Source: Mogibacterium sp.
GTDB lineage: Bacteria > Bacillota > Clostridia > Peptostreptococcales > Anaerovoracaceae
Reading direction: 5' to 3'
Length of the DNA: 64,000 nucleotides
Assembly (NCBI GenBank): GCA_017405845.1
Contig: JAFQZQ010000014.1
Location: 24,896 to 88,895, forward strand
The position numbers were made by a program, and so were the translations under genes. Below, one piece after another: positions 37,896-46,274 of the stretch; the first letter of the stretch is position 1; every line of letters begins with the position of its first letter. The notes beneath the pieces were generated by a model. The model was not told where the DNA came from, made no database searches, and worked only from the letters and a program-made list of their open reading frames with translations.

Positions 37896-39245
37896 CTATT
37901 CATATTTTTTCTGTAATTCGTAGCGCTTTAGCTTTCCGGTGATGGTGCGCGGCAGTGGCTCTGCTGTGACTATGACTTCGCTTATCTGACGCGGATGCGG
38001 AATGCGCTTATTGTAGCGCTCGACTTCTTTCACCAGTTTCTTTTTTATGTCTGCTGCGATCTTCTCATCTTTTGTGCAGGAGCCGGCAACCAGAACGGTT
38101 TCGCCGCCCAGAAGGATCAGTCCTATATCCGGCAGGCCGGTCATGCGCTCCAGATCGTCTTCGTACTCAGGGCAGAATATCTTGTCGCCATCCGGAAGGA
38201 TGAGCACGTCGTTCTTGCGGCCCTTCAGATGAAGCCTTCCCTTTTCGTCGAACCAGCCGAGGTCGCCTGTGTAGAAGCGGCCGTCCTCGAACATCGGCTC
38301 TCTGCCCATGTAGCCTTCCATCATGCAAGGCGTTGCGACGGATATCTCGCCGTCGGCCTCGATGCGGATGTCTGCGCCGGGGCATGGATACATTGCTTCG
38401 GGTTCGTCGAGATCCTGAGTGATCGCAATGCCACTCGATGTCTCGGTGAGTCCGTAGCCGACATATACGTCGATGCCCTTCTCTTTCAGGCGGTCGATCA
38501 GCGGTTTAGGGCATGGAGCTCCGCCGATAAGAACGACGCGGAGCTCAGGGTTCAGCGCGTCAGCCTGCAGCATTCCGGCGATCTGCGAAGGAACTGCCGG
38601 GATTATCGTAGGCTTGAAGAAGAGCGCGTCGCCGGTGAAGCGGTAGACGTCTCTGCCGAGCGCGACCTTAGCGCCGTAGGCGAGTCCCCACAGCATCGAA
38701 CATACGAATCCGTAAGCGTGCGACAGTGAAAGATTTGAAAGGATTATGTCGTCTTTGCCGCATGCGAGCATGCACTGCCCGCTCCATGCGCTGGTGCAAA
38801 GAGCTTTTGATGTGAGCCTTACGATCTTCGAGCTGCTTGTGGTGCCCGATGTAAAGAAAAGAAGCTCACCCTCACCCTGCTGACCTCTGATGCGGCCGTA
38901 CTCGTCGCGCTGGCTTTCGCGGGCCAGTTTTGCGGCTTCGGCAGCTTCAGCAGCCATCTCATTGAAGCCCTCAGGCACGCGCGGATCGGCGATGATTACA
39001 TCGCAGCCGGCAATAACGTGAGCAAATATGTCTACGAGAGATTCTACATCCTGTTCATAGCGAACCACCTCAACGCTGCTGCATTCCGCCTTCACATGGA
39101 AGGACTCGGAGATGATCATCTCAGCGAATTCTCGGTACGAGACTTCGCTGGTTGTGCCATCAAGGTCGCCGCAGCAAATCGCGATACCTTCGCGCCCCGC
39201 GAAGTCACGCACAAGTTCTTCAAATGATGAATACCTTTTATGCAT
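37896..39245 (-). CDS. AMP-dependent acyl-CoA synthetase/ligase-like (ANL superfamily)
   Basis: 449-residue adenylate-forming enzyme that would activate a carboxylic acid to an acyl-AMP and then a thioester. The P-loop FTSGTTSSSK is at 131-140; GYGLTETS, YTGDLGW and the C-terminal TITGKLKR lysine are the other core motifs. It is slightly short at the N-terminus compared with typical 500-residue ligases. A GGGGGAGG site precedes the ATG on the - strand. It could supply CoA esters to the dehydratase-like enzymes on either side, but this is inference. Confidence 0.83.
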   Translation of the reverse strand: MHKRYSSFEELVRDFAGREGIAICCGDLDGTTSEVSYREFAEMIISESFHVKAECSSVEVVRYEQDVESLVDIFAHVIAGCDVIIADPRVPEGFNEMAAEAAEAAKLARESQRDEYGRIRGQQGEGELLFFTSGTTSSSKIVRLTSKALCTSAWSGQCMLACGKDDIILSNLSLSHAYGFVCSMLWGLAYGAKVALGRDVYRFTGDALFFKPTIIPAVPSQIAGMLQADALNPELRVVLIGGAPCPKPLIDRLKEKGIDVYVGYGLTETSSGIAITQDLDEPEAMYPCPGADIRIEADGEISVATPCMMEGYMGREPMFEDGRFYTGDLGWFDEKGRLHLKGRKNDVLILPDGDKIFCPEYEDDLERMTGLPDIGLILLGGETVLVAGSCTKDEKIAADIKKKLVKEVERYNKRIPHPRQISEVIVTAEPLPRTITGKLKRYELQKKYE

Positions 39246-39292
39246 AGCCGGCCTCCCCCGCTAAAGTGCTTGAAAAATAAGGGTTTGTGCTG

Positions 39293-39298
39293 ATTATA
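39293..39298 (-). promoter_or_regulatory. -10 element for the ligase gene
   Basis: TATAAT on the - strand, 47 bases upstream of the ATG. No good -35 is seen at the right spacing. Confidence 0.35.
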
Positions 39299-39415
39299 TG
39301 TAAAATGCGCCAAACACACCAGCGATATTTATTCACGAAAAGGTTTGTGCGCTGATAAATGCAAGTTGTCAACCAAACGGCGGACGCGGCGCCGCAGACT
39401 ATGGCTTTTGGACTG

Positions 39416-39444
39416 TTGAGAATTGCCATGCTGCTCTATATAAT
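39416..39444 (+). promoter_or_regulatory. Promoter of the CrtI-like flavoprotein operon
   Basis: TTGAGA and TATAAT with a 17-base spacer, ending 39 bases before the ATG at 39484; GGGGGAG serves as ribosome site. Confidence 0.75.
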
Positions 39445-39483
39445 TATTGCGGTAATTAATTTTGATTTCTTCAAGGGGGAGCA

Positions 39484-41049
39484 ATGAAGTTTTATAAAGA
39501 CCACTACGATGTCGTGATCATCGGAGGAGCTCTCGCGGGCCTCTCCGCCGCTCTGCAGCTTCAGCAGAAAGGTATCAACGACATTCTCATACTGGAGAAG
39601 CACAATCTCCCGGGCGGCCTGGCAACGAGCTATGTCCGCAACGGCATCGAGATAGAAGCGACTCTCCACGAAATGATGAGCATTGGCTCAAAGGAGGACA
39701 GGCTGAAGGTAGGCGTGTTCTTCGATGAGTGCGGTGTGGACATCGACTGGCTCAAGGTGCCGGAGGCGTACAGGTTTGTAGAGCCGAAAAAGGGCATCGA
39801 CATCACCCTGCATTCGGGCTTTGAGACCATGGCGAACGAGATAGACGCACAGTATCCGGGCTGGGGACCGAAAGTGCTGGAGTTCATGCAGCTCTGCAAC
39901 AGGGTATACGATTCGATGAACACCCTCTCGGTAACTCCGATGAGCAAGCCGGCAATGCTTATGAAGCATCCGGATTTCGTAAAGACAGCGGGATACACGG
40001 CTGTCGAGGTCATCGACACCTTCGGATTCCCACAGGATATAATTGACATTCTGACGCCTTACTGGATCTACGTCGGCAACCCGATGAGCACCCTGCCTTT
40101 CACGATCTATGCCTTCCTGATGGCGGACTACTTCCGCGGCGGCAGCTATGTGCCTAAAAAGTACTCGCACGAGATGAGCATGAAACTGCAGGCGAAGGCG
40201 GAGGAGAACGGCGCGCAGGTTGAGTTCTGCCAGGAGGTTGAAAAGATCCTGGTGAAGGACGGCAAGGTGACGGGCGTGCGCACAAGGCGCGGCGACGTAA
40301 TCAACTGCGATTACGTTATCTGCGGAGCGTATCCAAACAAGGTGTATACGCAGATGATAGAACCGCTGTCCGAGGTGCCTGCGGGCGCAATCAAGATGGT
40401 CAACGGCCGCAGGCTGTCGGTCACGACTGCTTCAGTCATGATGGTTCTCGACGACACGGCCGAGAACCTCGGCATAGAGGATTACAATATATTCTCGGCC
40501 GGTGAGACCATGGATACGGACAAGATCTGGGAGCAGGGAAAAACTACCGGACCTTACAAGTACCTCACGTCCATCTGCCTCGATCTGGCCAACCCAGGCG
40601 CAACGCCTGAGGGCATGTGCCAGTTCTCGATCACCAACCTGCCGCTCGTACAGGGATTCCTCGATCTGAAGGAGGAGGACTACTACGATTTCAAGCGCAA
40701 AATGGCGAAAGAGATGATCGAAGAATACGAGAGAGTCAGCGGCATCAACATCCACGACCACATCGTTGAGATCGAAGTTTCGACGCCTGTCACCATCGCC
40801 CATTACGTGGGCGCCTGGAAGGGCAGCATTTACGGATATTCACACAGCATAGATGACCACGCAGTGGCAAGGCTGCAGATGAAGGAAGACGATCACTTCA
40901 TTGAGGGCCTCGAGTTCGCGGGAGCCCATGCCATCAGCGGCAACGGCATGGGACCGGCCGTTACAAACGGCCGCGCCGCCGCCAAGGCAGTCATAGATGA
41001 TGTTGCAAAGAAAGCTGCCTCCGCGGGCGGCTCAAAGAAGAAGGCATAG
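39484..41049 (+). CDS. FAD-dependent oxidoreductase, CrtI/phytoene-desaturase-like
   Basis: 521 residues. A dinucleotide-binding N-terminus (VVIIGGALAGLSAALQL, with Ala at the third Gly position) and LEKHNLPGGLATSY are typical of the amine-oxidase/CrtI superfamily. The C-terminal GNGMGPAVTNGRAAAK closes the FAD site, and a lysine-rich tail follows. It probably oxidises or reduces a C-C bond in a hydrophobic substrate. It is followed after 15 bases by a flavin reductase with a ferredoxin domain, a plausible electron partner. Confidence 0.78.
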   Translation: MKFYKDHYDVVIIGGALAGLSAALQLQQKGINDILILEKHNLPGGLATSYVRNGIEIEATLHEMMSIGSKEDRLKVGVFFDECGVDIDWLKVPEAYRFVEPKKGIDITLHSGFETMANEIDAQYPGWGPKVLEFMQLCNRVYDSMNTLSVTPMSKPAMLMKHPDFVKTAGYTAVEVIDTFGFPQDIIDILTPYWIYVGNPMSTLPFTIYAFLMADYFRGGSYVPKKYSHEMSMKLQAKAEENGAQVEFCQEVEKILVKDGKVTGVRTRRGDVINCDYVICGAYPNKVYTQMIEPLSEVPAGAIKMVNGRRLSVTTASVMMVLDDTAENLGIEDYNIFSAGETMDTDKIWEQGKTTGPYKYLTSICLDLANPGATPEGMCQFSITNLPLVQGFLDLKEEDYYDFKRKMAKEMIEEYERVSGINIHDHIVEIEVSTPVTIAHYVGAWKGSIYGYSHSIDDHAVARLQMKEDDHFIEGLEFAGAHAISGNGMGPAVTNGRAAAKAVIDDVAKKAASAGGSKKKA

Positions 41050-41064
41050 AAAGGAGGCAGCCAA

Positions 41065-42282
41065 ATGAAAGTAAAAGGTTTTCTTAAGGATGTCGGCGGC
41101 GCCTCCCGCGTCACCAAGATGCGCCAGGAGCTGATCGCAAGCGGCTCCCCTATTCCTGATCCTAAGGATCCGATCCGCGAGCTGGCTGACCTGCTCCATC
41201 CGGGTAAGCAGCAGTTCACGGTCACTGAGATACGCGAAGCTTCGCCTACTGCAACGACTTACAGGCTCTCGCCTGTCAACGGCCACGTGCCGGTGTTCCA
41301 GAGCGGCCAGTATGTAAACTTCTATCTGACCGTCGGTGACAGTGTGCTCACACGCGCGTACTCGATATCCTCGGCGCCTTACGAGGCAAGGCTTGCAGAG
41401 CCTTACTTCGAGGTCACCATCAGACACAACGTGCATTATCTCGTTCCGGACTGGTTTCTCGATAACGTAAAGGTCGGCACCGAGATCACAGCCGCCCTCC
41501 CGTTCGGCCAGTTCCTCTATGAGCCGCTCCGCGACTCCGACCACATAGTCGGCATTGCCGGCGGATCGGGCATCACGCCGTTCGCTTCGATGGCCAAAGA
41601 GATCGCTCACGGCAAGCTCGACATCGACCTCACCATCATCTACGGCTCGGTCAAGCACACGGACATCGTCTGCGGCTACGAGCTTGAGGAGGCACGCAAG
41701 GTGGCTCCCGACAAGATCCACGTGGTCCATGTGATGAGCGATGACGATGAATGGGACGGCGAAAAGGGCTTCGTCACGAGAGAGATAATCGAAAAGTACG
41801 CGGCAAAATTTGCCGGATTTACAAAGGATACAAACGCCGCACACGGACCGTCGTTCTTCTTCTGCGGTCCGCCGGTGATGTTCTTCCTGATCGACAAAAT
41901 CATGAAGGAGATGGGCGTTCCGATGAAGAGATTCAGACACGACGCGACTGCGCAGCCTGCGGTCAAGCTGATCCCGGGCTTCCCTATGGACCAGGTCGGA
42001 AAGACATACAAGATGACAGTCGTACGCGGCATCCATGAAGACGTGATAGATGCCGCTGCAGATGAGCCGGTGGCGGTCTCACTCGAGAGAGCGGCGATCC
42101 CTATCGACACCCACTGCAGAGGCGGCGAATGCGGATACTGCCGCACCCAGCTCCTCTCGGGAGACATCTTTGTGTCGCCGCTCAATGACGGCCGCAGGGC
42201 AATGGACAAGGAACTCGGCTGGTTCCACGCCTGCTCCGCCTACCCTACATCAGACCTTAAAATCAAGATCCCAATCATCTAG
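41065..42282 (+). CDS. FAD/NAD(P) reductase with C-terminal [2Fe-2S] ferredoxin domain
   Basis: 405-residue electron-transfer protein. Order: a short N-terminal segment, an FAD-binding barrel (RAYSISSAP), an NAD(P)-binding domain (GIAGGSGITPFASMA, FFCGPPVM) and a plant-type ferredoxin with CRGGECGYC and a later Cys in ACSAYP. It resembles phenol-hydroxylase-type reductases. AAAGGAGG precedes the ATG. It likely transfers electrons from NAD(P)H to the CrtI-like protein or to a dehydratase/reductase activase. Six 13-bp tandem repeats begin inside its stop codon. Confidence 0.85.
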   Translation: MKVKGFLKDVGGASRVTKMRQELIASGSPIPDPKDPIRELADLLHPGKQQFTVTEIREASPTATTYRLSPVNGHVPVFQSGQYVNFYLTVGDSVLTRAYSISSAPYEARLAEPYFEVTIRHNVHYLVPDWFLDNVKVGTEITAALPFGQFLYEPLRDSDHIVGIAGGSGITPFASMAKEIAHGKLDIDLTIIYGSVKHTDIVCGYELEEARKVAPDKIHVVHVMSDDDEWDGEKGFVTREIIEKYAAKFAGFTKDTNAAHGPSFFFCGPPVMFFLIDKIMKEMGVPMKRFRHDATAQPAVKLIPGFPMDQVGKTYKMTVVRGIHEDVIDAAADEPVAVSLERAAIPIDTHCRGGECGYCRTQLLSGDIFVSPLNDGRRAMDKELGWFHACSAYPTSDLKIKIPII

Positions 42283-42358
42283 GTCTATCATTTAGGTCGA
42301 TCATCCAAGTCGATCATCCAGGCCGATTATTCAGGTCGATCATCCAAGTCGATCATTT
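42281..42358. repeat. Six tandem 13-bp repeats over a stop codon
   Basis: Units at 42281, 42294, 42307, 42320, 42333 and 42346 follow the pattern ARGTCGATCATCC, with a few changes. The first unit contains the last two bases of the reductase stop codon, and the preceding codons look like a decayed unit. Confidence 0.85.
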
Positions 42359-42413
42359 AGATGCGGATACCCGGAAAAAAGACCCAAATGAAGATCCAAA
42401 TAAAGATAAAAAG

Positions 42414-42455
42414 CAAAGCCCAGGCTCAGATTTATGATCGAGCCTGGACTTTTTT
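42414..42455 (+). terminator. Terminator of the flavoprotein operon
   Basis: CCAGGCTC and GAGCCTGG pair around a 12-base loop; the stem extends to AAG/CTT with one mismatch, followed by six T. Confidence 0.88.
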
Positions 42456-42516
42456 ACCACAGACTGAAGTGCGTCGTATCCCAATTAGGAGAAAAGAATC
42501 TGATCGAAAGCGCCTA

Positions 42517-42712
42517 TCACGAAAAAGAGTAAAAAGATACAAATTTTCGTGACTGGCAAAATCAACAAGGTCACGAAAAACCGGAAATAATCATAGAATT
42601 TCGTGAATCCGCGCAATCAGCAAGGTCACGAAAAACCGGAAATAATCAAAGAAATTCGTGAGCAATGATCGACATGGTCACGAAAAACCGGAAATAATCA
42701 AAGAAATTCGTG
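42517..42712. repeat. Array of spaced 38-bp repeats with short variable spacers
   Basis: Three good copies at 42569-42606, 42624-42661 and 42676-42712 begin GGTCACGAAAAACCGG and end TTCGTGA; a decayed copy lies at 42517-42552. Spacers are 16, 17 and 14 bases and differ. TCACGAA and TTCGTGA are complementary, so hairpins can form either inside a repeat or across a spacer. Confidence 0.8.
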
Positions 42713-42909
42713 CCCCAGGCACCACAGCCCGCTTGACCTTTAATTGCCGCGCTGACAAACACCGACTATTCCTTTAATATTCATCAACAAATCACAAATT
42801 GGAGTGCAAAAGGTCTATAATAAGCATCTGCAGGAAGAGTATGCCTGCAAGTGTATACCTGCATTGAAGAGATGCACGTTCATAACACGTTTATAAAGGG
42901 TATATAGAC

Positions 42910-42945
42910 GATATCCCGTGCGATATCCCGTGCGATATCCCGTGC
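42910..42945. repeat. Three perfect 12-bp tandem repeats
   Basis: GATATCCCGTGC occurs three times in a row, about 45 bases before the ATG of the DUF4870-like gene. It lies in the probable leader of that gene. Confidence 0.85.
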
Positions 42946-42991
42946 GGAATAACGATCACCACGGAATGGAGATAAACAAGGAGATAAAAGA

Positions 42992-43288
42992 ATGAACAAA
43001 AATCTTATAGCGGCTATCGCTTACATCACATGGTTCGGCTTCATCGCTGCATACCTGCTGGGCGACAAGAGCGATCCGTTCATCCGGCACCATCTGAATC
43101 AGGCGCTGGTGATCGATCTTGCGGGCCTGATTGGCGGAGTATTTGCGGTAATACCGCTTCTCGGCGCCCTTGTGGCAGGTGTGGTTAACATCGCGGGTTT
43201 CGTGTTAGACATTATGGGCGCAGTAAGTGCCTATCAGGGAAGCACGACACCTCTTCCAATCGTCGGCGACATCCATCTGATCGGATAA
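42992..43288 (+). CDS. Small DUF4870/Tic20-like membrane protein
   Basis: 98 residues with three hydrophobic segments. The pattern AYITWFGFIAAYLLGDK followed by FIRHHLNQAL is typical of DUF4870-type proteins, which are of unknown function. AAGGAGATA precedes the ATG. Confidence 0.65.
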   Translation: MNKNLIAAIAYITWFGFIAAYLLGDKSDPFIRHHLNQALVIDLAGLIGGVFAVIPLLGALVAGVVNIAGFVLDIMGAVSAYQGSTTPLPIVGDIHLIG

Positions 43289-43346
43289 TAGCGGCAGCAG
43301 AAAATGATATCTCAAATAATTAAATAACACTTTTGGAGGAGAAATA

Positions 43347-44276
43347 ATGAAAAAGACAACTAAGCTTCTTGCTCTGGTCATGGCAATTATGATGGTATTC
43401 GCACTCGGCCTCTCGGCATGCGGAAGCAAGTCCGAAGAGCCTGCAGCAGATGAGGGACAGAACCCGGCCATGAACTACGTAGGCAACTATGTCTGCGGAA
43501 GAGCCGCCATACTCATCGGAGCAACTGACGAAGAAAACGGCATGAATGCAATAGTAACCTGGAGCAGCAGCGCAGCGGAAAACAGCACATGGGTCATGAG
43601 CGGAACCTTCGATGCTGAAACACTTCAGTTCGAATACCGCGACTGCGTAAAGACTGACTATGTTTATGGCGAAGACGGAAACGTAGCATCGCAGGAAGAA
43701 GTGTTCACAGGCGGACACGGAATCATGACATTCGTTGAAGGCGATCCTCTGACACTCACCTGGCAGGAAGATCAGGAGCACGCAGCAGATGACGTGGTCT
43801 TCGAGTATGCCGGTATGGCGCCTGAAGGAGAAAACGTTGGAATGGCAAACCCTTGGAGCGATGCGGGCACACTTGCTGAAGCAGCTGAAGGCGCAGGAAT
43901 CGATGGATTCTCGATTCCTGAAGAAGCTGAGATCAGCCTCGGCGAGGTCAAGCTGAGCCAGGCCAGATACATGGAAGGACTCGCGGAAGCGGTCGTTGAA
44001 TACCCTGCAGTCGAGATGACAATCCGTAAGGGCAACGCATCCGTTGCTGAGGACGGAGACATCTCGGGTGATTACAACGAGTACGCCAACACATGGACAC
44101 AGAACATCAAGGGCCTCGAGGTAACATGCTTCGGAAACCGCGAAGGCGATGCCACAAAGACGATTTGGAAGGTCGATGACACATGCTACTCGATCACAGC
44201 TTACGGCCTGGGTGGAGACACTGACTACGGCCTGTCAGCAGACGATCTGAACAGCCTCATCAACGGCATCCAGTAG
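43347..44276 (+). CDS. Putative lipoprotein of unknown function
   Basis: 309 residues. Signal peptide with lipobox LSAC (Cys25), so the mature protein would be lipid-anchored outside the membrane. The rest is acidic and beta-rich, with no domain I recognise. GGAGGAG precedes the ATG. A 14-bp unit carrying its stop codon is repeated downstream. It ends at a bidirectional terminator. Confidence 0.7.
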   Translation: MKKTTKLLALVMAIMMVFALGLSACGSKSEEPAADEGQNPAMNYVGNYVCGRAAILIGATDEENGMNAIVTWSSSAAENSTWVMSGTFDAETLQFEYRDCVKTDYVYGEDGNVASQEEVFTGGHGIMTFVEGDPLTLTWQEDQEHAADDVVFEYAGMAPEGENVGMANPWSDAGTLAEAAEGAGIDGFSIPEEAEISLGEVKLSQARYMEGLAEAVVEYPAVEMTIRKGNASVAEDGDISGDYNEYANTWTQNIKGLEVTCFGNREGDATKTIWKVDDTCYSITAYGLGGDTDYGLSADDLNSLINGIQ

Positions 44277-44304
44277 ACGGCATCCAGTAGACGGCATTAA
44301 GTAG
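44263..44304. repeat. 14-bp repeat carrying the lipoprotein stop codon
   Basis: ACGGCATCCAGTAG at 44263-44276 and 44277-44290, with a changed third copy at 44291-44304. The TAG at the end of the first unit is the actual stop. Confidence 0.85.
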
Positions 44305-44327
44305 GTAAGTTTCAAAAAAATTAAAAA

Positions 44328-44356
44328 ATGCAGCGGCAACAGCCGCTGCATTTTTT
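44328..44356. terminator. Bidirectional terminator between convergent genes
   Basis: ATGCAGCGGC and GCCGCTGCAT pair around AACA, with six T on the + side and an A-run on the other. It serves the lipoprotein gene and the His-rich gene on the - strand. Confidence 0.92.
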
Positions 44357-44374
44357 ATGCATTCTTATGCGTTT

Positions 44375-44737
44375 TTAGGCGTTCTTAATTAGCGAAAGTG
44401 CCTGCTCGATAAGGTCGTTGCTTTCGCCGAGCTTGTCCACTGCGTCGTGGATAAGGTCGCCGGCTACGTCGTCGAAGCAGTGCCCCAGATCGTGGAGCTC
44501 TTCGGCGTGATGCTTGTTGTGATCGAGCATGTAGCTGAGCAGCGCAAGTGCTTCTTCAGGCGAGGATGCTGTTGTGTGCGAGTGTGTATGAGCGTGTGTA
44601 TGGGTGGTGCCGTCGGCATGTGTATGCGTGTGGCTGTGCCCGCAGTGCTCGTGCGAATGTGTATGCTCGTGGTCGTGCTCGTGAGCCTCATGCTCGTGGT
44701 CTGCTGTGATGATATTCTTGTCGTTTTCTGTGCACAT
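44375..44737 (-). CDS. Histidine-rich metal-binding protein
   Basis: 120 residues. Residues 13-57 are dominated by His-containing repeats (HEHDHEHTHSHEH, then THAHTHSH), with about 25 histidines in the whole protein. The C-terminal half is a helical domain with more His and one Cys. Such tails store or deliver nickel or zinc, as in HypB or SlyD. GGAGGTAAC precedes the ATG. Given the CooC-, CooT- and acetyl-CoA-synthase-like genes nearby, nickel is the more likely metal; this is inference. Confidence 0.75.
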   Translation of the reverse strand: MCTENDKNIITADHEHEAHEHDHEHTHSHEHCGHSHTHTHADGTTHTHAHTHSHTTASSPEEALALLSYMLDHNKHHAEELHDLGHCFDDVAGDLIHDAVDKLGESNDLIEQALSLIKNA

Positions 44738-45081
44738 TTTGTTACCTCCGTAAGTGCGGTCGGCGCGTTTTGTTACGCGTCTATTCTAACCAAATATGTA
44801 GGGTTTTTAAAGGCTTTGCAACCCTATATGGGGGATATTTTCAGCCATAAAATTCTTGTATAAAAAAAATACAAAAACTGGGACACTAAACGGAGTTTCC
44901 GCGTTTCCAACTCGTTGACACATTTATAACAATCGCCGTAAAATAAACTCATCAATATTATTGTAGAAAACAGTCTGTGCCGAACTTGCAGCAGATGCGC
45001 TTTTGCGCGCTAAAGCAGTGCGGTGGGACGCTTTTCTATGAAAGATTTTATTACTTAGAGGGAGAGGTAAGGTGACACACA
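44738..45081. other. Divergent regulatory region
   Basis: 344 bases without a gene. For the - strand gene there is a TAGAAT with a weak TTTAAA 17 bases away. An inverted repeat TAGGGTT / AACCCTA (44799-44826) covers that promoter and may be an operator. For the + strand, a promoter at 44915-44944 gives a leader of about 130 bases with a small GCGC-TTTT-GCGC hairpin. No known riboswitch is recognised. Confidence 0.55.
44915..44944 (+). promoter_or_regulatory. Promoter of the main dehydratase-like cluster
   Basis: TTGACA and TAAAAT with an 18-base spacer, about 138 bases before the first ATG at 45082. Confidence 0.7.
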
Positions 45082-46272
45082 ATGCGTGACTTAAAGCATC
45101 TGATCTACTTTGAGGACCTGCTGCAGGAAGCTAACAATGAGCTCGTGCGCAAGGGCAAGGAAGACGGCAATCTGTGCCTCGGCTATACTTGCTACTTCAT
45201 GCCTGAAGTCCTCCTCGATCTGCCTGGCTGCTTCGCAGTAAGACTGAGAGCGCCTAGATGCACATCGCCAGACATGGCTTCTTACTACATGTCCGGACGT
45301 ACATGCCACTACGGCAGATCACTTCTCGAGAGAGCTCTGGAGGGCGGCTTCAACTTCATCGATGCCCAGCTCGCTACAGAGACCTGCACGGTAACATGCA
45401 GATTCCAGGAGCATCTCGATTACATGGACGACGTTATCAATAACGCTACGTTCAAGACATCTTTCACAGACGTTCCGTTCAAGAAGAACGAGAACAGCAT
45501 CGATCACTACAGGAAGCAGCTGAAAATCAAGGTTCTCGATTTCCTTGCTAAGGAGTACGGAGTCGACACATCTGACGAGGCGATCCTGAAGGCGATCAAG
45601 ATCAACAACGAAGTGAACGATATCATCACTGAGATCGGCAACTTCCGCAAGCTCGACAATCCGACCATCACAGGTTACGAGTTCAGCGTTATCACACTGG
45701 TATCGATGGTTTGCCCTAAGTATCTGATCGTGGACAAACTGAGAGAGACACTCGAAGAACTCAAGACAAGAGAGCCTGACGACAAGCCGAACTACAAGAT
45801 CAAGGTGCTGCTTGCCGGTTCCGAGAACGATGACCCTGACTTCGTTAAGCTGATCGAAGGCTGCGGAGCTCTCGTAGTAGCCGACAGACACTGCTACGGC
45901 TCGCTCGAGGCCAGACAGCATATCGATATCAAGGAGGGCGAAGATCCTCTGACAGCTGTAGCGAGACATTATCTGCTGACGAGCCAGTGTGCAAGATTCA
46001 TGGAGCAGAAAGAGATGAGACACCGCAAGAAGGTGCTCGCTGATTACGCTAAGGAATACAAGGCAGACGGTATCATCGTAGAATCCAACAAGTTCTGCGA
46101 ATACTGGAGCTTCGAGAGAATGATCGACACTATCGTTCTTCCGAGAGACTTCGGATATCCGGTATGCTCCATCGAGAAGGAGTACATCAACACAGCATCC
46201 GGACAGCTCAGAACAAGATTCCAGGCATTCGTTGAGAGCGTAGAGCTCAAGAAGATCCAGGAGGGCAAATAG
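45082..46272 (+). CDS. 2-hydroxyacyl-CoA dehydratase/benzoyl-CoA reductase superfamily, small subunit (pair 2)
   Basis: 396-residue paralogue of the proteins at 33328 and 51065, starting with the shared MRDLKHLIYFEDLL pattern. Cys37 (TCYF), Cys102 (ETCTV) and Cys339 (KFCEYW) match the positions of the probable [4Fe-4S] ligands in pairs 1 and 3. KEYINTASGQLRTRFQAF near the end is shared with pair 3. It is the first gene of the 45-56 kb cluster, with its large subunit starting three bases after the stop. Confidence 0.85.
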   Translation: MRDLKHLIYFEDLLQEANNELVRKGKEDGNLCLGYTCYFMPEVLLDLPGCFAVRLRAPRCTSPDMASYYMSGRTCHYGRSLLERALEGGFNFIDAQLATETCTVTCRFQEHLDYMDDVINNATFKTSFTDVPFKKNENSIDHYRKQLKIKVLDFLAKEYGVDTSDEAILKAIKINNEVNDIITEIGNFRKLDNPTITGYEFSVITLVSMVCPKYLIVDKLRETLEELKTREPDDKPNYKIKVLLAGSENDDPDFVKLIEGCGALVVADRHCYGSLEARQHIDIKEGEDPLTAVARHYLLTSQCARFMEQKEMRHRKKVLADYAKEYKADGIIVESNKFCEYWSFERMIDTIVLPRDFGYPVCSIEKEYINTASGQLRTRFQAFVESVELKKIQEGK

Positions 46273-46274
46273 AC

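Larger units (their letters stand above)
42283..42991. other. 709-base repeat-rich region without a gene
   Basis: It holds, in order, the end of the 13-bp tandem repeats, a terminator, a 38-bp spaced repeat array, an AT-rich part with a TATAAT at 42816-42821 (possible -10 for the next gene, no good -35), and three 12-bp repeats. A 63-codon open frame at 42361-42552 spans the terminator and has biased, unnatural composition, so I do not call it. Confidence 0.7.

Noticed and set aside
42361..42552. 63-codon open frame in the repeat region
   Set aside because: It runs through an intrinsic terminator and has Lys/Arg-rich low-complexity content.
42569..42712. CRISPR array
   Set aside because: Spacers are only 14-17 bases, there are just three good repeats, and no cas genes are nearby.
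44945..45081. Riboswitch in the leader of the dehydratase-like cluster
   Set aside because: About 130 bases of leader with one small hairpin, but no motif of a known riboswitch class was recognised.
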